Position numbers and translations under genes: made by a program. From positions 62,001 to 126,000 of the forward strand of contig CAJTIU010000005.1 of NCBI GenBank assembly GCA_910576335.1: a stretch of 64,000 nucleotides of DNA. Direction: 5' to 3'. Position 1 is the stretch's first letter. Each line of letters opens with the position of its first letter. The notes beneath the pieces were generated by a model that saw only the letters and a list, made by a program, of their open reading frames with translations, made no database searches and had not been told where the DNA came from. Shown here one piece after another: positions 50,632 to 58,672 of the stretch. Source of the DNA: Lachnospiraceae bacterium (lineage in GTDB: Bacteria; Bacillota; Clostridia; Lachnospirales; Lachnospiraceae).

Positions 50632-50967
50632 CTAAGATAGTATCTCGACAATCTTTACTGCCTTATCATAAGGCAATGTTTTCTTGTTGAGTTTTTCCAT
50701 AAGTGACAATGCCTTTGAAATAACAGCATTTTCCTCTATGCGCTTATAATCTTCCTCTGTCGGGATTGATAAACGTGCTCCACCTCTCCACGAATCACAA
50801 CCCATTTCACGACCGTATTTGTCAAATTGAGAACCGCTACTATCAATCCGTATTCTACCAGTCGGAGTAACTCTCGTAACTGTTTTAATCCGTTCTACAG
50901 TTCCAGAAAAAGTCCAGAGTCTGTAAAGAACCTTATCCCCTACTTTAACATTCAATTCTTCATGCAT
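50632..50967 (-). CDS. hypothetical protein with small-barrel N-terminus
   Basis: 111 residues. NVKVGDKVLYRLWTFSGTVE with TVTRVTPTGRIRIDSSGSQF is a small SH3-like barrel, followed by a helical part ALSLMEKLNKKTLPYDKAVK. Similar proteins recur in phage small-gene arrays. ATG after AGGTTAGGAAAG. Confidence 0.6.
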   Translation of the reverse strand: MHEELNVKVGDKVLYRLWTFSGTVERIKTVTRVTPTGRIRIDSSGSQFDKYGREMGCDSWRGGARLSIPTEEDYKRIEENAVISKALSLMEKLNKKTLPYDKAVKIVEILS

Positions 50968-51012
50968 CCTTCTTTCCTAACCTCCTTATCAAACAAACTG
51001 TAAAAATATCTG

Positions 51013-51195
51013 TTAGTCAGTTTCACTTTCAAGCCACTGTTTTACATACTGTACGCAATTTTCTTCTTCACTGCATTTACTACCTCTTTTGTTTCCAATA
51101 GAACATTCATCGCAAGAAAAATATTTCCTGCTGTCATCTATCAAAAGTGCCAGTTCTTCGTTGCTCATATTTCTAATTCTGTCTGCATTAGTCAT
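51013..51195 (-). CDS. small Cys-rich protein (MTNxDxIRNMSN family), copy 2
   Basis: 60 residues, MTNADRIRNMSNEELALLID then CDECSIGNKRGSKCSEEENC and a final QWLESETD. Related to the 57-residue gene at 8292-8465, showing that the two GC-richer patches share ancestry. Likely zinc-binding; function unknown. Its ATG overlaps the stop of the upstream 31-residue frame. Confidence 0.7.
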   Translation of the reverse strand: MTNADRIRNMSNEELALLIDDSRKYFSCDECSIGNKRGSKCSEEENCVQYVKQWLESETD

Positions 51196-51287
51196 TTACC
51201 TATCTCCTTCATTTTCTCGTTAAAAATACTAAAGAAATATCTCCTAATCCCATAAAAATCCGTCCGGCAGTATGGAATCCGCTCCAT
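51192..51287 (-). CDS. hypothetical 31-residue peptide
   Basis: MERIPYCRTDFYGIRRYFFS..., after GGGAG, with its TGA overlapping the next ATG. Basic and aromatic. Plausible as a coupled small protein. Confidence 0.45.
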   Translation of the reverse strand: MERIPYCRTDFYGIRRYFFSIFNEKMKEIGK

Positions 51288-51336
51288 TTCTTTCAGCTCC
51301 CAATGAACTACAGTATCAGTCTTCTATTTTTTGTGT

Positions 51337-52047
51337 TTACTCTTGCGGCCTGTCCGCTATACACGCGATATTTCCCTCAATCTTTTTGTAAGTATCGTTC
51401 GCCATAAGAACCTGCAGCACCGCATTAGACAGCATCGCTTTCGTACTTTCATCAAACGCTGCTTTCACATCACGGTTCACCTGCTGGCGAACTTCATCCA
51501 CCTGTTTATCCAGATAGCATTTTACTTCATCATCAATACCAAGATGTTGCAGAAGATACTCTTCAAACGTGTACTCCTTCGTTTCCGCTCTGTATCTGCC
51601 CCTGTTGTACCGATCTTTTTCGAAGCCCTTGACAATGCGGAACCTGCTATTCTCAATGCAGTATTTCACGCAGCGTTTCGCATACTGTGTCAGCGTCATT
51701 TCCTCTTTAGGCTCGTCATCCCATACGGACGATCCGCCAATCTGAACCTTTTCTTTATCCATAAAGTCCTGGACAATTCCTTTAATAATATCACTTGCCG
51801 CATACTGAATTTTCTCCTTAATACCTTCAAGCACTTCGCTCTTGATTTCCGCCACAATCTCATTGTAAATATTCTTCTTTACATCTGCCGCCACAGCACG
51901 AATGATTCCCAGAGCAAAATTCTCTGTATTGAACTCAATTTTCAGATTCTCTTTCTCCATCTTTACTTCCGTGTTTTCCATACCGTCACACTCCTCCATT
52001 TCTTCCTGTGTAGGTTCATAGTCCTCGTCATAATAGTCGTAACTCAT
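51337..52047 (-). CDS. hypothetical helical phage protein
   Basis: 236 residues. Acidic N-terminus (DEDYEPTQEEMEECDGMENT), then a long helical part (EIVAEIKSEVLEGIKEKIQY, QDFMDKEKVQIGG), and a C-terminal region VDEVRQQVNRDVKAAFDEST. The pattern of repeated helices recalls phage scaffold or recombination mediators but no family can be named. A 240-residue frame on the opposite strand is its shadow. ATG after GGAGAGGAGTTG. Confidence 0.6.
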   Translation of the reverse strand: MSYDYYDEDYEPTQEEMEECDGMENTEVKMEKENLKIEFNTENFALGIIRAVAADVKKNIYNEIVAEIKSEVLEGIKEKIQYAASDIIKGIVQDFMDKEKVQIGGSSVWDDEPKEEMTLTQYAKRCVKYCIENSRFRIVKGFEKDRYNRGRYRAETKEYTFEEYLLQHLGIDDEVKCYLDKQVDEVRQQVNRDVKAAFDESTKAMLSNAVLQVLMANDTYKKIEGNIACIADRPQE

Positions 52048-52154
52048 ATTTAACTACAACTCCTCTCCACTTATTTTCCATGTATCTTTCTTTATCGTCA
52101 TCGCTATCATTTTTCGTTTACAAATGGAATTGTTACATCAATGAATTCCTTCAT

Positions 52155-52289
52155 TTATTTTTTATTCCAATAATTAATACAACTATCACCATTTCTTTTA
52201 TATGATCCATTATTTGTGCAAAGTAATCTATAGTTTCTACTAGAATTATTCCGGCTAATTGCAAAACCGCAACTAATACATTTTCCCAT
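52155..52289 (-). CDS. zinc-binding mini-protein
   Basis: 44 residues: KCISCGFAISRNNSSRNYRL then LCTNNGSYKRNGDSCINYWN, a CxxC...C...C knuckle. AGGTATTAC precedes the ATG. No family recognised. Confidence 0.55.
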   Translation of the reverse strand: MGKCISCGFAISRNNSSRNYRLLCTNNGSYKRNGDSCINYWNKK

Positions 52290-52304
52290 GTAATACCTCA
52301 CAAT

Positions 52305-52547
52305 TTAATAAACATCTAACTTCGCAACACTCATAAAATCACTTGCAATAAATCCGTCAAACAAATCATATACCTTATCTAAAATTTCTCCACAAATTCC
52401 ATCTCTTCTCATCTGCTCATAAAACTCATCATCTTCTTCTATAGAACCACAATCTGTCTTTGTATGTCTTTTTGAATATTGATTACCATTATTAAGAGTT
52501 AAAATTTCTACACAACCTTTTTCTGTTGTTTCTATCGTATATTTCAT
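52305..52547 (-). CDS. hypothetical acidic protein
   Basis: 80 residues: MKYTIETTEKGCVEILTLNN at the start and helical acidic CGSIEEDDEFYEQMRRDGIC, ending ASDFMSVAKLDVY. GGAGGTAGT precedes the ATG. No family recognised. Confidence 0.55.
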   Translation of the reverse strand: MKYTIETTEKGCVEILTLNNGNQYSKRHTKTDCGSIEEDDEFYEQMRRDGICGEILDKVYDLFDGFIASDFMSVAKLDVY

Positions 52548-52570
52548 ACTACCTCCATTCGTATACTACA

Positions 52571-52741
52571 TTAAAAACACTTTCTATTCTGGTTAATGAT
52601 CTCGTCAATCGTGATTTTAGCTGCATAGATTTTACGACTTTCCACCATTTTTACATAGAAACCATTTTTGTCATAAATATTTATTCTATCTCCTATTCTC
52701 TGAATCGTAAATCCTCTGTATTTTTCTATGTATTTTTGCAT
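52571..52741 (-). CDS. hypothetical small protein
   Basis: 56 residues (MQKYIEKYRGFTIQRIGDRI, NIYDKNGFYVKMVESRKIYA). A short beta-beta-alpha protein, with GAGGATTT upstream. No known family. Confidence 0.6.
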   Translation of the reverse strand: MQKYIEKYRGFTIQRIGDRINIYDKNGFYVKMVESRKIYAAKITIDEIINQNRKCF

Positions 52742-52773
52742 AAATCCTCATTTAAAACTCGTGTTTCTTAGCA

Positions 52774-53088
52774 TCAATAAAATGAAAACAAACCTTCGCC
52801 AAAATCCAACCTATTTATACTATTATTCGCTTCTATTTCAGTCTCAAAAACATATCTATTCATATTGTAAAAATCACATGATACAAATTCGCATGGTTGC
52901 TCAACTTTAAAAATTGCTTCTTCTTTATTCCAATCAATATCATATACAATAAGTTTATATACTCCACCATATGTTCTTCGTGAATCAGCAATAATTCCAT
53001 ATAAAATTTGTCCTATTTCAATATTTGATTCTTTTTTATATTCAAATCTCAAAATATAACTCCTAACATTAAAAATTTTAATCTTCAA
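52774..53088 (-). CDS. hypothetical protein downstream of the DGR
   Basis: 104 residues, beta-rich (RSYILRFEYKKESNIEIGQI, GVYKLIVYDIDWNKEEAIFK), ending GEGLFSFY. It overlaps the end of the reverse transcriptase gene by 11 nt. No DGR accessory function is recognised. Confidence 0.5.
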   Translation of the reverse strand: MKIKIFNVRSYILRFEYKKESNIEIGQILYGIIADSRRTYGGVYKLIVYDIDWNKEEAIFKVEQPCEFVSCDFYNMNRYVFETEIEANNSINRLDFGEGLFSFY

Positions 53089-54115
53089 ACAATTTTTCTA
53101 CATACCTATCCATCTCATACCCCAACTTTACACAGTTACCATGAGAAATATAATTCTTCCAAGCATTATAGCTTTCATAGAATTTCTCTTTACTTAACCG
53201 ACCACATTTCACCAAACAAACCATTTTTTTAAATTTCTTCTTAGCAGCTCGTTTGTTTTCATTCTTCAACTTACGAATTACTTTTCCATTAGAAGTTACA
53301 TATGTATGAAAACCACAAAACTTAATGCCATTTTTAAATGGAATAATTTGTGTTTTACTATTTAATTCAAGTCCTAACGAATGAGCAAACTCATAAATTG
53401 CTGATAACCACCATTTTGCGTATTTTTTATCTTGGACAATTAAATAAAAATCATCCATATATCGCCCATAATATTTAACTCCAAGCTCCCCAGTTATGAA
53501 ATGATCTAATCCGGATAAATACAAAAGGGCATACACCTGGCTAATTTGATTACCTAATGGAAGCCCAACTCCTTCTGTGCTATCAATGAATTTTTTACAC
53601 AGCCAATATACGTCTTTATCTTCTATGAAATACTCAATAATATCTTTTAAGATATTATGATCAATATTATAAAAAAATTTACGAATATCAGCTTTTATAA
53701 TCCAACAGTCATAACCATACTTCTGATAGGCAAGATACATTTGCGCTTTCAAACAATCCAAGCCATACAATGTGCCCTTACCAATTTGCCCAGCATAATT
53801 TGTCTGTATAAATTCTCCACTTAATCTTGGAATCAAAACATTATCACACAAGCTATGCTGCGCAATTTTATCTACAAATGAACAAGATTTAATGATCCTT
53901 TCTTTTGGTTCGTATATCGTAAATTCATTATATTTTGATACGCTATATGTCTTTGTCTCTAACCTTCTCTTTATTTGATGAATTCCATCAAGAGCTACTA
54001 CTTGAAATTTTTGACTGCTTTTTGAAAAACCTTTACCAGATTTAGATTTTATATATGCTTGATACAAATTTCCGAAATCTACTACTTTTTCAAAATCTGA
54101 TTTACCTTCTATCAT
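53078..54115 (-). CDS. DGR reverse transcriptase
   Basis: 345 residues. A group II-intron-like reverse transcriptase with the DGR hallmark motif 4 PLGNQISQVYALLYLSGLDH and the catalytic YMDDFYLIVQDK. Earlier motifs include DCWIIKADIRKFFYNIDHNI (first catalytic Asp) and NYAGQIGKGTLYGLDCLKAQ. It copies the template-repeat RNA with errors at adenines and delivers the cDNA to the variable repeat. It lies directly downstream of the template repeat and Avd gene, in the usual order. All palm motifs look intact, so it should be active. Confidence 0.95.
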   Translation of the reverse strand: MIEGKSDFEKVVDFGNLYQAYIKSKSGKGFSKSSQKFQVVALDGIHQIKRRLETKTYSVSKYNEFTIYEPKERIIKSCSFVDKIAQHSLCDNVLIPRLSGEFIQTNYAGQIGKGTLYGLDCLKAQMYLAYQKYGYDCWIIKADIRKFFYNIDHNILKDIIEYFIEDKDVYWLCKKFIDSTEGVGLPLGNQISQVYALLYLSGLDHFITGELGVKYYGRYMDDFYLIVQDKKYAKWWLSAIYEFAHSLGLELNSKTQIIPFKNGIKFCGFHTYVTSNGKVIRKLKNENKRAAKKKFKKMVCLVKCGRLSKEKFYESYNAWKNYISHGNCVKLGYEMDRYVEKLFED

Positions 54116-54234
54116 AATATTTTGTTCCTTTGTATTTATCCTGATACTTTCGAATCAAGAAAGGTTGTTTATTCTTTTCATGACAGGACTCTAATTTCAG
54201 TGTTTCTCTTACTTTATTTCGTCTTCTGTCTGAG

Positions 54235-54317
54235 AACGGACGCACACCTTTGTCATTCCAGTTACAGTCGTTGTAGTTCACATTACCATTGGAGTTGACG
54301 TACTGAACATAGTGGGT
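54235..54317 (-). repeat. DGR template repeat (TR)
   Basis: 83 nt between avd and the reverse transcriptase. It aligns without gaps to the variable repeat at an offset of 619 nt. Read on the coding strand, 14 positions differ and every one is an A in the template. The run encodes, if translated, VNYNDCNWNDKGVRPF, where Asn codons (AAC/AAT) dominate as is normal for a template. A short frame through it (54102-54320) is not taken as a protein. Confidence 0.93.
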
Positions 54318-54338
54318 CATACAATAAACAACCTAAAA

Positions 54339-54707
54339 TTATCTTTTTTTATCTTTCGAACGCCAAGCAATACTCATATATTTCACATCGTTTATTTGTT
54401 TCTGCCAATATCCTACTGTATCACTTCCAATCAAATTTAGTTTCATTGAAAGTTCTACATAACAGGATAATTTATCACAACATGAAATTGCTTTTGTCTG
54501 CAATTCCTGACGCTCTGATTTTGAAGTATCCAATTTCAGTCTATTTGCATCAAGCAAATATTCGTATATATCCATACAGCGATTTTGGATGCGTTTTACC
54601 AAGGTTAAATGCTTAACTGGATATCTTTTTCGATTTGATGTAATTGTCATAGTGTATTCCATAAGATTTATTGCTTTTACAATAACATCCAGTTTCGCTT
54701 CGCTCAC
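54339..54707 (-). CDS. avd: accessory variability determinant (Avd)-like protein
   Basis: 122 residues, basic four-helix-bundle type (MSEAKLDVIVKAINLMEYTM, LTLVKRIQNRCMDIYEYLLD, AISCCDKLSCYVELSMKLNL, DTVGYWQKQINDVKYMSIAW), as in the Avd partner that forms a pentameric barrel on the reverse transcriptase. It starts at GTG inside a hairpin (54689-54710) and lies between the target gene and the template repeat. Essential in known DGRs for RT function and cDNA priming. Confidence 0.85.
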   Translation of the reverse strand: MSEAKLDVIVKAINLMEYTMTITSNRKRYPVKHLTLVKRIQNRCMDIYEYLLDANRLKLDTSKSERQELQTKAISCCDKLSCYVELSMKLNLIGSDTVGYWQKQINDVKYMSIAWRSKDKKR

Positions 54708-54710
54708 TGG
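54689..54710 (-). repeat. hairpin at the avd start, sharing its loop with the VR hairpin
   Basis: Plus-strand CCAGT and ACTGG arms enclose the 12-nt loop TTCGCTTCGCTC. The 11-nt core TTCGCTTCGCT recurs in the hairpin downstream of the variable repeat. It overlaps the GTG start codon of avd, so folding could affect translation. Confidence 0.55.
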
Positions 54711-54816
54711 TTACTCCGCTCCTTTCATTCGCTCACCTTCTAGCCACGGCACTGCTACGCAGCACCTAGTTTCTTGACTACACGGTGATCTATCAAAAGA
54801 TTCAAAGATTAAAGAT

Positions 54817-54845
54817 TCCAATCTTTCGCTTCGCTTAAGATTGGA
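54817..54845 (-). repeat. DGR hairpin downstream of the variable repeat
   Basis: A 9-bp perfect stem (TCCAATCTT with AAGATTGGA) and 11-nt loop lie 8 nt downstream of the variable repeat. The target gene's stop codon falls inside it. DGRs need such a hairpin or cruciform for efficient and directional retrohoming. The loop sequence is nearly identical to that of the avd-start hairpin. Confidence 0.8.
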
Positions 54846-55605
54846 CGATGAAAAACGGACGCACACCCATGTCATCCCAGTCACAGTCGCCGCAGCACAC
54901 ACGACCACTGGAGTTGACGTACCGAACATAGCGGGTATCTCCTCTTTTTTTTGTCTGATTTGGTGTCGCAAGCCAATACCAATTATCAATCAAAGGAATA
55001 TTCTCTCCAAATTTCATAAGTAACTGAATATTTAGAATTGATAAAATATCTCCTTCAACACTTCCATAATCTTTAAATCCGTCTATAGATGTTAAATCAA
55101 GAGAAATCGGAACAAGTTTATCTCCGAATTCTTTCTTTAAATCTTTTGCTAATTTACTATTGATAAGATCGTTACGAATATCTGATTCTCCATAATTATT
55201 TGACTTACCAAATCTTGATTTTTTAAGAATGTCATTCATAAAGTAATATGTAAGATTACCGTCTTTTACACTTGTCCAATAATACCCACAAATGAATTTG
55301 AACTGTTTTTTCCATTCTTCCATGTGTTCTTCAACTGCATCTCTAAATTCCTGTTCGTACCTTTCCGGATCTTTATCATACCAATCCGGAGTAAAATCCT
55401 GGTCAACGTTATACCTCCAGTTTTTTACATCGGTCATTTTATTACCATCTTTTGGAATTAATTCTACTCTAACAAACATTTTTGCCATATTTACAGTACT
55501 ATCTTCTATTTCAAGACTCTCCAATAAATCTGTATGACTTTCATTCCCATCTGGTGCTAAAACAACCTTATTCTTAAAAATAATTCCACTCTTAAATTGG
55601 CACAT
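54835..55605 (-). CDS. DGR-diversified target protein with C-type-lectin-like end
   Basis: 256 residues. The N-terminal ~100 residues (MCQFKSGIIFKNKVVLAPDG, FVRVELIPKDG, DFTPDWYDKDPERYEQEFRD) resemble a cytoplasmic phage protein family seen in large phages rather than a tail fibre. The C-terminal ~90 residues are a DUF6273/C-type-lectin-like domain, NWYWLATPNQTKKRGDT leading into the variable residues and closing GVRPFFIV. The variable repeat covers about residues 224-251. No signal peptide or transmembrane helix is visible. The target's ligand is unknown. Confidence 0.85.
   Translation of the reverse strand: MCQFKSGIIFKNKVVLAPDGNESHTDLLESLEIEDSTVNMAKMFVRVELIPKDGNKMTDVKNWRYNVDQDFTPDWYDKDPERYEQEFRDAVEEHMEEWKKQFKFICGYYWTSVKDGNLTYYFMNDILKKSRFGKSNNYGESDIRNDLINSKLAKDLKKEFGDKLVPISLDLTSIDGFKDYGSVEGDILSILNIQLLMKFGENIPLIDNWYWLATPNQTKKRGDTRYVRYVNSSGRVCCGDCDWDDMGVRPFFIVQS
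54854..54936 (-). repeat. DGR variable repeat (VR)
   Basis: The 83-nt diversified copy in the 3' end of the target gene. Relative to the template, CAC to CGC, CAG to CGG, two AAT changes (to AGT and CGT), AAC to TGC, GGC and GAC, TAC to TGC, AAT to GAT and AAA to ATG give the 14 substitutions. All occur at template A; 11 are A-to-G. One Asn codon (VNS) remains unmutated. The initiation-of-mutagenic-homing end is the invariant GGTGTGCGTCCGTT. Confidence 0.93.
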
Positions 55606-55675
55606 AATTTTTATCTCTCCTTTTCATTTTATTTGGTATATACTTCTCTTTTTTTTATAACTTGAAAGTTCCATT

Positions 55676-55828
55676 TCATTCCACTTCACTTAGAATTCCA
55701 ATACTACGCATATAATCTTCTTCTAACGATAAAACCTCTTCAATAATATCTTCATCAATACCAACACTGCTTCTCTCATAAATGTATCTTATAGCATCAT
55801 CATAGTCATAAACTGGCATATTATTCAT
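55676..55828 (-). CDS. hypothetical small acidic protein
   Basis: 50 residues (MNNMPVYDYDDAIRYIYERS then DIIEEVLSLEEDYMRSIGIL), acidic and helical. GGAGGAAATAATA precedes the ATG. Just upstream of the DGR target gene. No family recognised. Confidence 0.6.
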   Translation of the reverse strand: MNNMPVYDYDDAIRYIYERSSVGIDEDIIEEVLSLEEDYMRSIGILSEVE

Positions 55829-55888
55829 TATTATTTCCTCCAAAAATTAGCGTTTACAATTTGCATCTATAAGTTTTCAATTTATATA

Positions 55889-55917
55889 TTGCAAAATATT
55901 AATAAACAAGTTACAAT
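55889..55917 (+). promoter_or_regulatory. sigma-A-type promoter, plus strand
   Basis: TTGCAA, a 17-nt spacer and TACAAT lie about 65 nt before the GGAGG site of the short plus-strand gene. It also faces away from the minus-strand DGR genes, giving a divergent arrangement. Confidence 0.5.
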
Positions 55918-55996
55918 ATATATTAATGGTATGCCACCCGGAACATATTTAATTATAAAACTCGTATCTAAATAACTCCAAAGGAGGTGGAAAGAT

Positions 55997-56098
55997 ATGA
56001 GTAATGTACCTATGGTGCATGTCCGTGCTTACTGGCGATTCCGTCTAAATAGATGGGAATTCGTTCATAAGCATCTGCGTCATTATCCTAGCCGATAA
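55997..56098 (+). CDS. 33-residue basic aromatic peptide, plus strand
   Basis: MSNVPMVHVRAYWRFRLNRW..., ending RHYPSR, very rich in Arg, His and Trp. It has the strongest ribosome site in the window (AAAGGAGGTGG) and its own promoter. It is one of few plus-strand genes and lies next to the DGR. I recall similar short VHVRAY.R.R peptides in Clostridia genomes but cannot name the family. A nucleic-acid-binding role is possible. Confidence 0.6.
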   Translation: MSNVPMVHVRAYWRFRLNRWEFVHKHLRHYPSR

Positions 56099-56195
56099 TG
56101 AGCAGAGGTGGCTATACCAGAAATATCAAATAGATTTTCGTTAACTTATATTAAAAATAGTTATGTGAATGAAAACTATTACAACTAAAATATAT

Positions 56196-56609
56196 TTAGT
56201 TATCAAGTTCATCCAGCATTTTCTGTAAATCATCAATAGAACTGTTCTGTAATGCCTCATCCTGCTTTGCTGCCATGATAGACATAATCTTCTGTCTCTG
56301 TGCTTTCTTAGCCGATGCCCTTTCTCTTGCTTCTTTCTCTTCTAATTTTACAGATACAATATGTTTTACAATTTCAATCTGTACATTCAGAAGTTCGTCT
56401 TTCTGAGTCTTAATATTTAAAAGACTTTCCTCTTCAGACTTTTTCAACTGTTTATTTAGTTCCTTATAAATCGAATCCAAATCAATCAGTGATAAGTCCC
56501 ATAAATCTTCCACTGAAATCATTCCTCTAAATGAAAACCGTACCTTATTACGAGTTGCGTATTCAAAAATATTTTCTACTACCATAATCTCTTCTCCTTT
56601 TCTAATCAA
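56196..56609 (-). CDS. hypothetical coiled-coil protein
   Basis: 137 residues: DLWDLSLIDLDSIYKELNKQ, then EEKEARERASAKKAQRQKIM and SIDDLQKMLDELDN. Mostly coiled coil with an acidic end. It overlaps the stop of the upstream 687-residue gene by 4 nt (ATGA), so the two are translated together. Probably a subunit or chaperone of that protein. Confidence 0.6.
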   Translation of the reverse strand: MIRKGEEIMVVENIFEYATRNKVRFSFRGMISVEDLWDLSLIDLDSIYKELNKQLKKSEEESLLNIKTQKDELLNVQIEIVKHIVSVKLEEKEARERASAKKAQRQKIMSIMAAKQDEALQNSSIDDLQKMLDELDN

Positions 56610-58669
56610 AATTTTACTTTCATAATTCTTTCTGTTGCACCCTTTACTTTAACAATCAGCTCTGCTCTTTTAGTCATACTGAATCCAATTCCAGAAAGCT
56701 GATCCTCTGCATCTTCCACATGACACTTTGCACCAAAAGCTTCAAAAACTCTCTTGTGTTTTGCAAGTTCATTCTTCAAAAATTCATTGTAATATCCGTT
56801 TGGTTCTTCCGTGTTTACACAATCCTTTAAGAAGAAAAATAAATGTCTGTGACCAATACCATCCTGCTCATCAAAATAATTGGGGCTATAACTAATTACA
56901 GAAACAGGAACAAATTGATTTGTATTTACTCCCCAAATAGTTCTACTTGAAATCGCTGAATCACCTAAAAGGTTCTCTTTAATTGTGAAGTTACCGTTGT
57001 CATCCATGGTTACTTCTGCCACATACACATTACCACGAACAGGATGATTATATTCAAATGAATGGATTTCTCCGTCAAACTCTATTTCAGCTTTAAAGCC
57101 TTTAGATCCTCTTGCTCTATACTGATTTACAAAGAACTTATATACACCTGGTTTCATTCGTGATTTATCTGACCATGTAATATTTTCTACAGATGGTTTC
57201 CCTGGCATTTGATAATTAGGATCAATAATATCAACGTCAAGTTGTCCTCCAAGACTAGATACATTTGGTTTTCTGCATCGACCAAAATAAATTTCAGTAC
57301 CAGTTGGCTCAATACAATGTACGTCAAGATCACTTTCATCCTTACCACTCTCGTTCCACTGAATAGAAAATCTAAGTACGCCATTCACTTTACCACCAGC
57401 ATCTTTCACATTTTGTTTCATATCTGAATCAGTAATGTTCCCCGTGTATGCCCAACTCAATCCATTATTCCATTTAAACATTGTCTTTGCGTCTTTATTA
57501 CATGGAGCAATCATTGAAACGAAATTTTTATCATGTTTATTTTCTAAGAATACTTCAACTTCTTTTGCTGTTGGAATGACATTATTAATGAAATCTGTAG
57601 CAGTTACTTCCTCCACTTTAGAAAATTTTCTTGGATTTACAGCTACTTCCTTTTCCATTTCTTCAAATATATCATTTGTACCACTAATCCTCTTAGCAGC
57701 ATCTCTATTAGAAAACAAAATATTATTTACTGTAATATCATCCAAGTTTGCGAATCTTCTTTCTAAAGAATCTAAATATCCAAGTTCTGTAATAGTCCTC
57801 TTTGCGTCTTCAAGCATTTTCTTAGTATAAATTGCCTTTGGACGTTTATAATTTGCAGGTGCTACAATCTGTTCATACTTCTTAACTGCCACATCCAGAT
57901 CCATTTCTTCACTTACATTAACAAGTAATGTTCCAATACTATGGTTTCTGATCCGCCCAATAGCAATACCAACTTTTACTGACTGTTCCCATGCATAATT
58001 ATCTCTTTCAATATTGGAAGTTAGTGTATTATATTCTTTTTTATATTTCTTAAACTCACCAAGTACGTCTTTCCATTCTTCACCTTTGTAAAGAGTATTT
58101 GAATTGATAAGTTCTAAAATTGTGTCAATAGCATCCATTGTAATCTCATCAAGAGAACGCTTGAATACATTCCTTGTGTCTCTAAAGCTTCCCTTAATAT
58201 CACCTTCGGATCTGTTACTTCTATCAACAAATTTATCAGGCAATTTTATATAAAAATGTGGCCATTCTTGTATCTTGCCATTTTCTAAACTTTCATAATT
58301 CTGTAAAGTTCCAATTTTCTTAAACTTGCTCACATAAATATCTGATACGACATGAGACTTGATAAAATCAGACAGAGCATCCAAAACTGGTTGATATGTA
58401 CTATCATCTGTTCTGAAATCCCAAATCGTTGTCAGTTTATTATCTTTGATTGCTACTGCATTTCCGATTGTTTTAATAAACTGGCGGCAGCAACTACAAT
58501 CATGCTCTCTACGTTCTCTGTAAATCTCATTAGTTCCTACTGGAAAACTATCAAGATACAGATTCCACAATTTATCTTTGTCTACTGCTACTTCAAATAG
58601 ATGATCTACATCCTTTACCATTTCATTAAAGTGCTCCATTAATTTGTTTCTCATTTCTGTAAAATTCAT
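56606..58669 (-). CDS. large conserved-type phage protein with YfaP/DUF2135-like domain
   Basis: 687 residues. The first ~330 residues are mainly helical with a Cys patch (HDCSCCRQFIKTIG). Residues ~415-560 form a beta-rich domain, ESDLDVHCIEPTGTEIYFGR then GGQLDVDIIDPN and GVYKFFVNQYRARGSKGFKA, resembling the YfaP/DUF2135-type beta-sandwich. The rest ends with QDGIGHRHLFFFLKDCVNTE and KVKGATERIMKVKF. Such proteins are recurrent in large phages, role unknown. Neighbours are a coiled-coil gene and a sigma-like fusion, forming one module. Confidence 0.6.
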   Translation of the reverse strand: MNFTEMRNKLMEHFNEMVKDVDHLFEVAVDKDKLWNLYLDSFPVGTNEIYRERREHDCSCCRQFIKTIGNAVAIKDNKLTTIWDFRTDDSTYQPVLDALSDFIKSHVVSDIYVSKFKKIGTLQNYESLENGKIQEWPHFYIKLPDKFVDRSNRSEGDIKGSFRDTRNVFKRSLDEITMDAIDTILELINSNTLYKGEEWKDVLGEFKKYKKEYNTLTSNIERDNYAWEQSVKVGIAIGRIRNHSIGTLLVNVSEEMDLDVAVKKYEQIVAPANYKRPKAIYTKKMLEDAKRTITELGYLDSLERRFANLDDITVNNILFSNRDAAKRISGTNDIFEEMEKEVAVNPRKFSKVEEVTATDFINNVIPTAKEVEVFLENKHDKNFVSMIAPCNKDAKTMFKWNNGLSWAYTGNITDSDMKQNVKDAGGKVNGVLRFSIQWNESGKDESDLDVHCIEPTGTEIYFGRCRKPNVSSLGGQLDVDIIDPNYQMPGKPSVENITWSDKSRMKPGVYKFFVNQYRARGSKGFKAEIEFDGEIHSFEYNHPVRGNVYVAEVTMDDNGNFTIKENLLGDSAISSRTIWGVNTNQFVPVSVISYSPNYFDEQDGIGHRHLFFFLKDCVNTEEPNGYYNEFLKNELAKHKRVFEAFGAKCHVEDAEDQLSGIGFSMTKRAELIVKVKGATERIMKVKF

Positions 58670-58672
58670 AAT

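Noticed and set aside
51331-52053. 240-residue plus-strand frame
   Set aside because: Exact antisense of a well-supported minus-strand gene with ribosome site; composition (His/Phe/Leu-rich) is that of a shadow frame.
54102-54320. 72-residue frame running through the template repeat
   Set aside because: It is the untranslated template RNA of the DGR; its similarity to the target protein end comes from the TR/VR relation, and it has no ribosome site.
53078-55605. Group II intron or retron as an alternative to a DGR
   Set aside because: The LGNQ-SQ motif, an avd gene, gapless TR/VR with adenine-only changes and a VR hairpin fit a DGR; there is no maturase or intron RNA.
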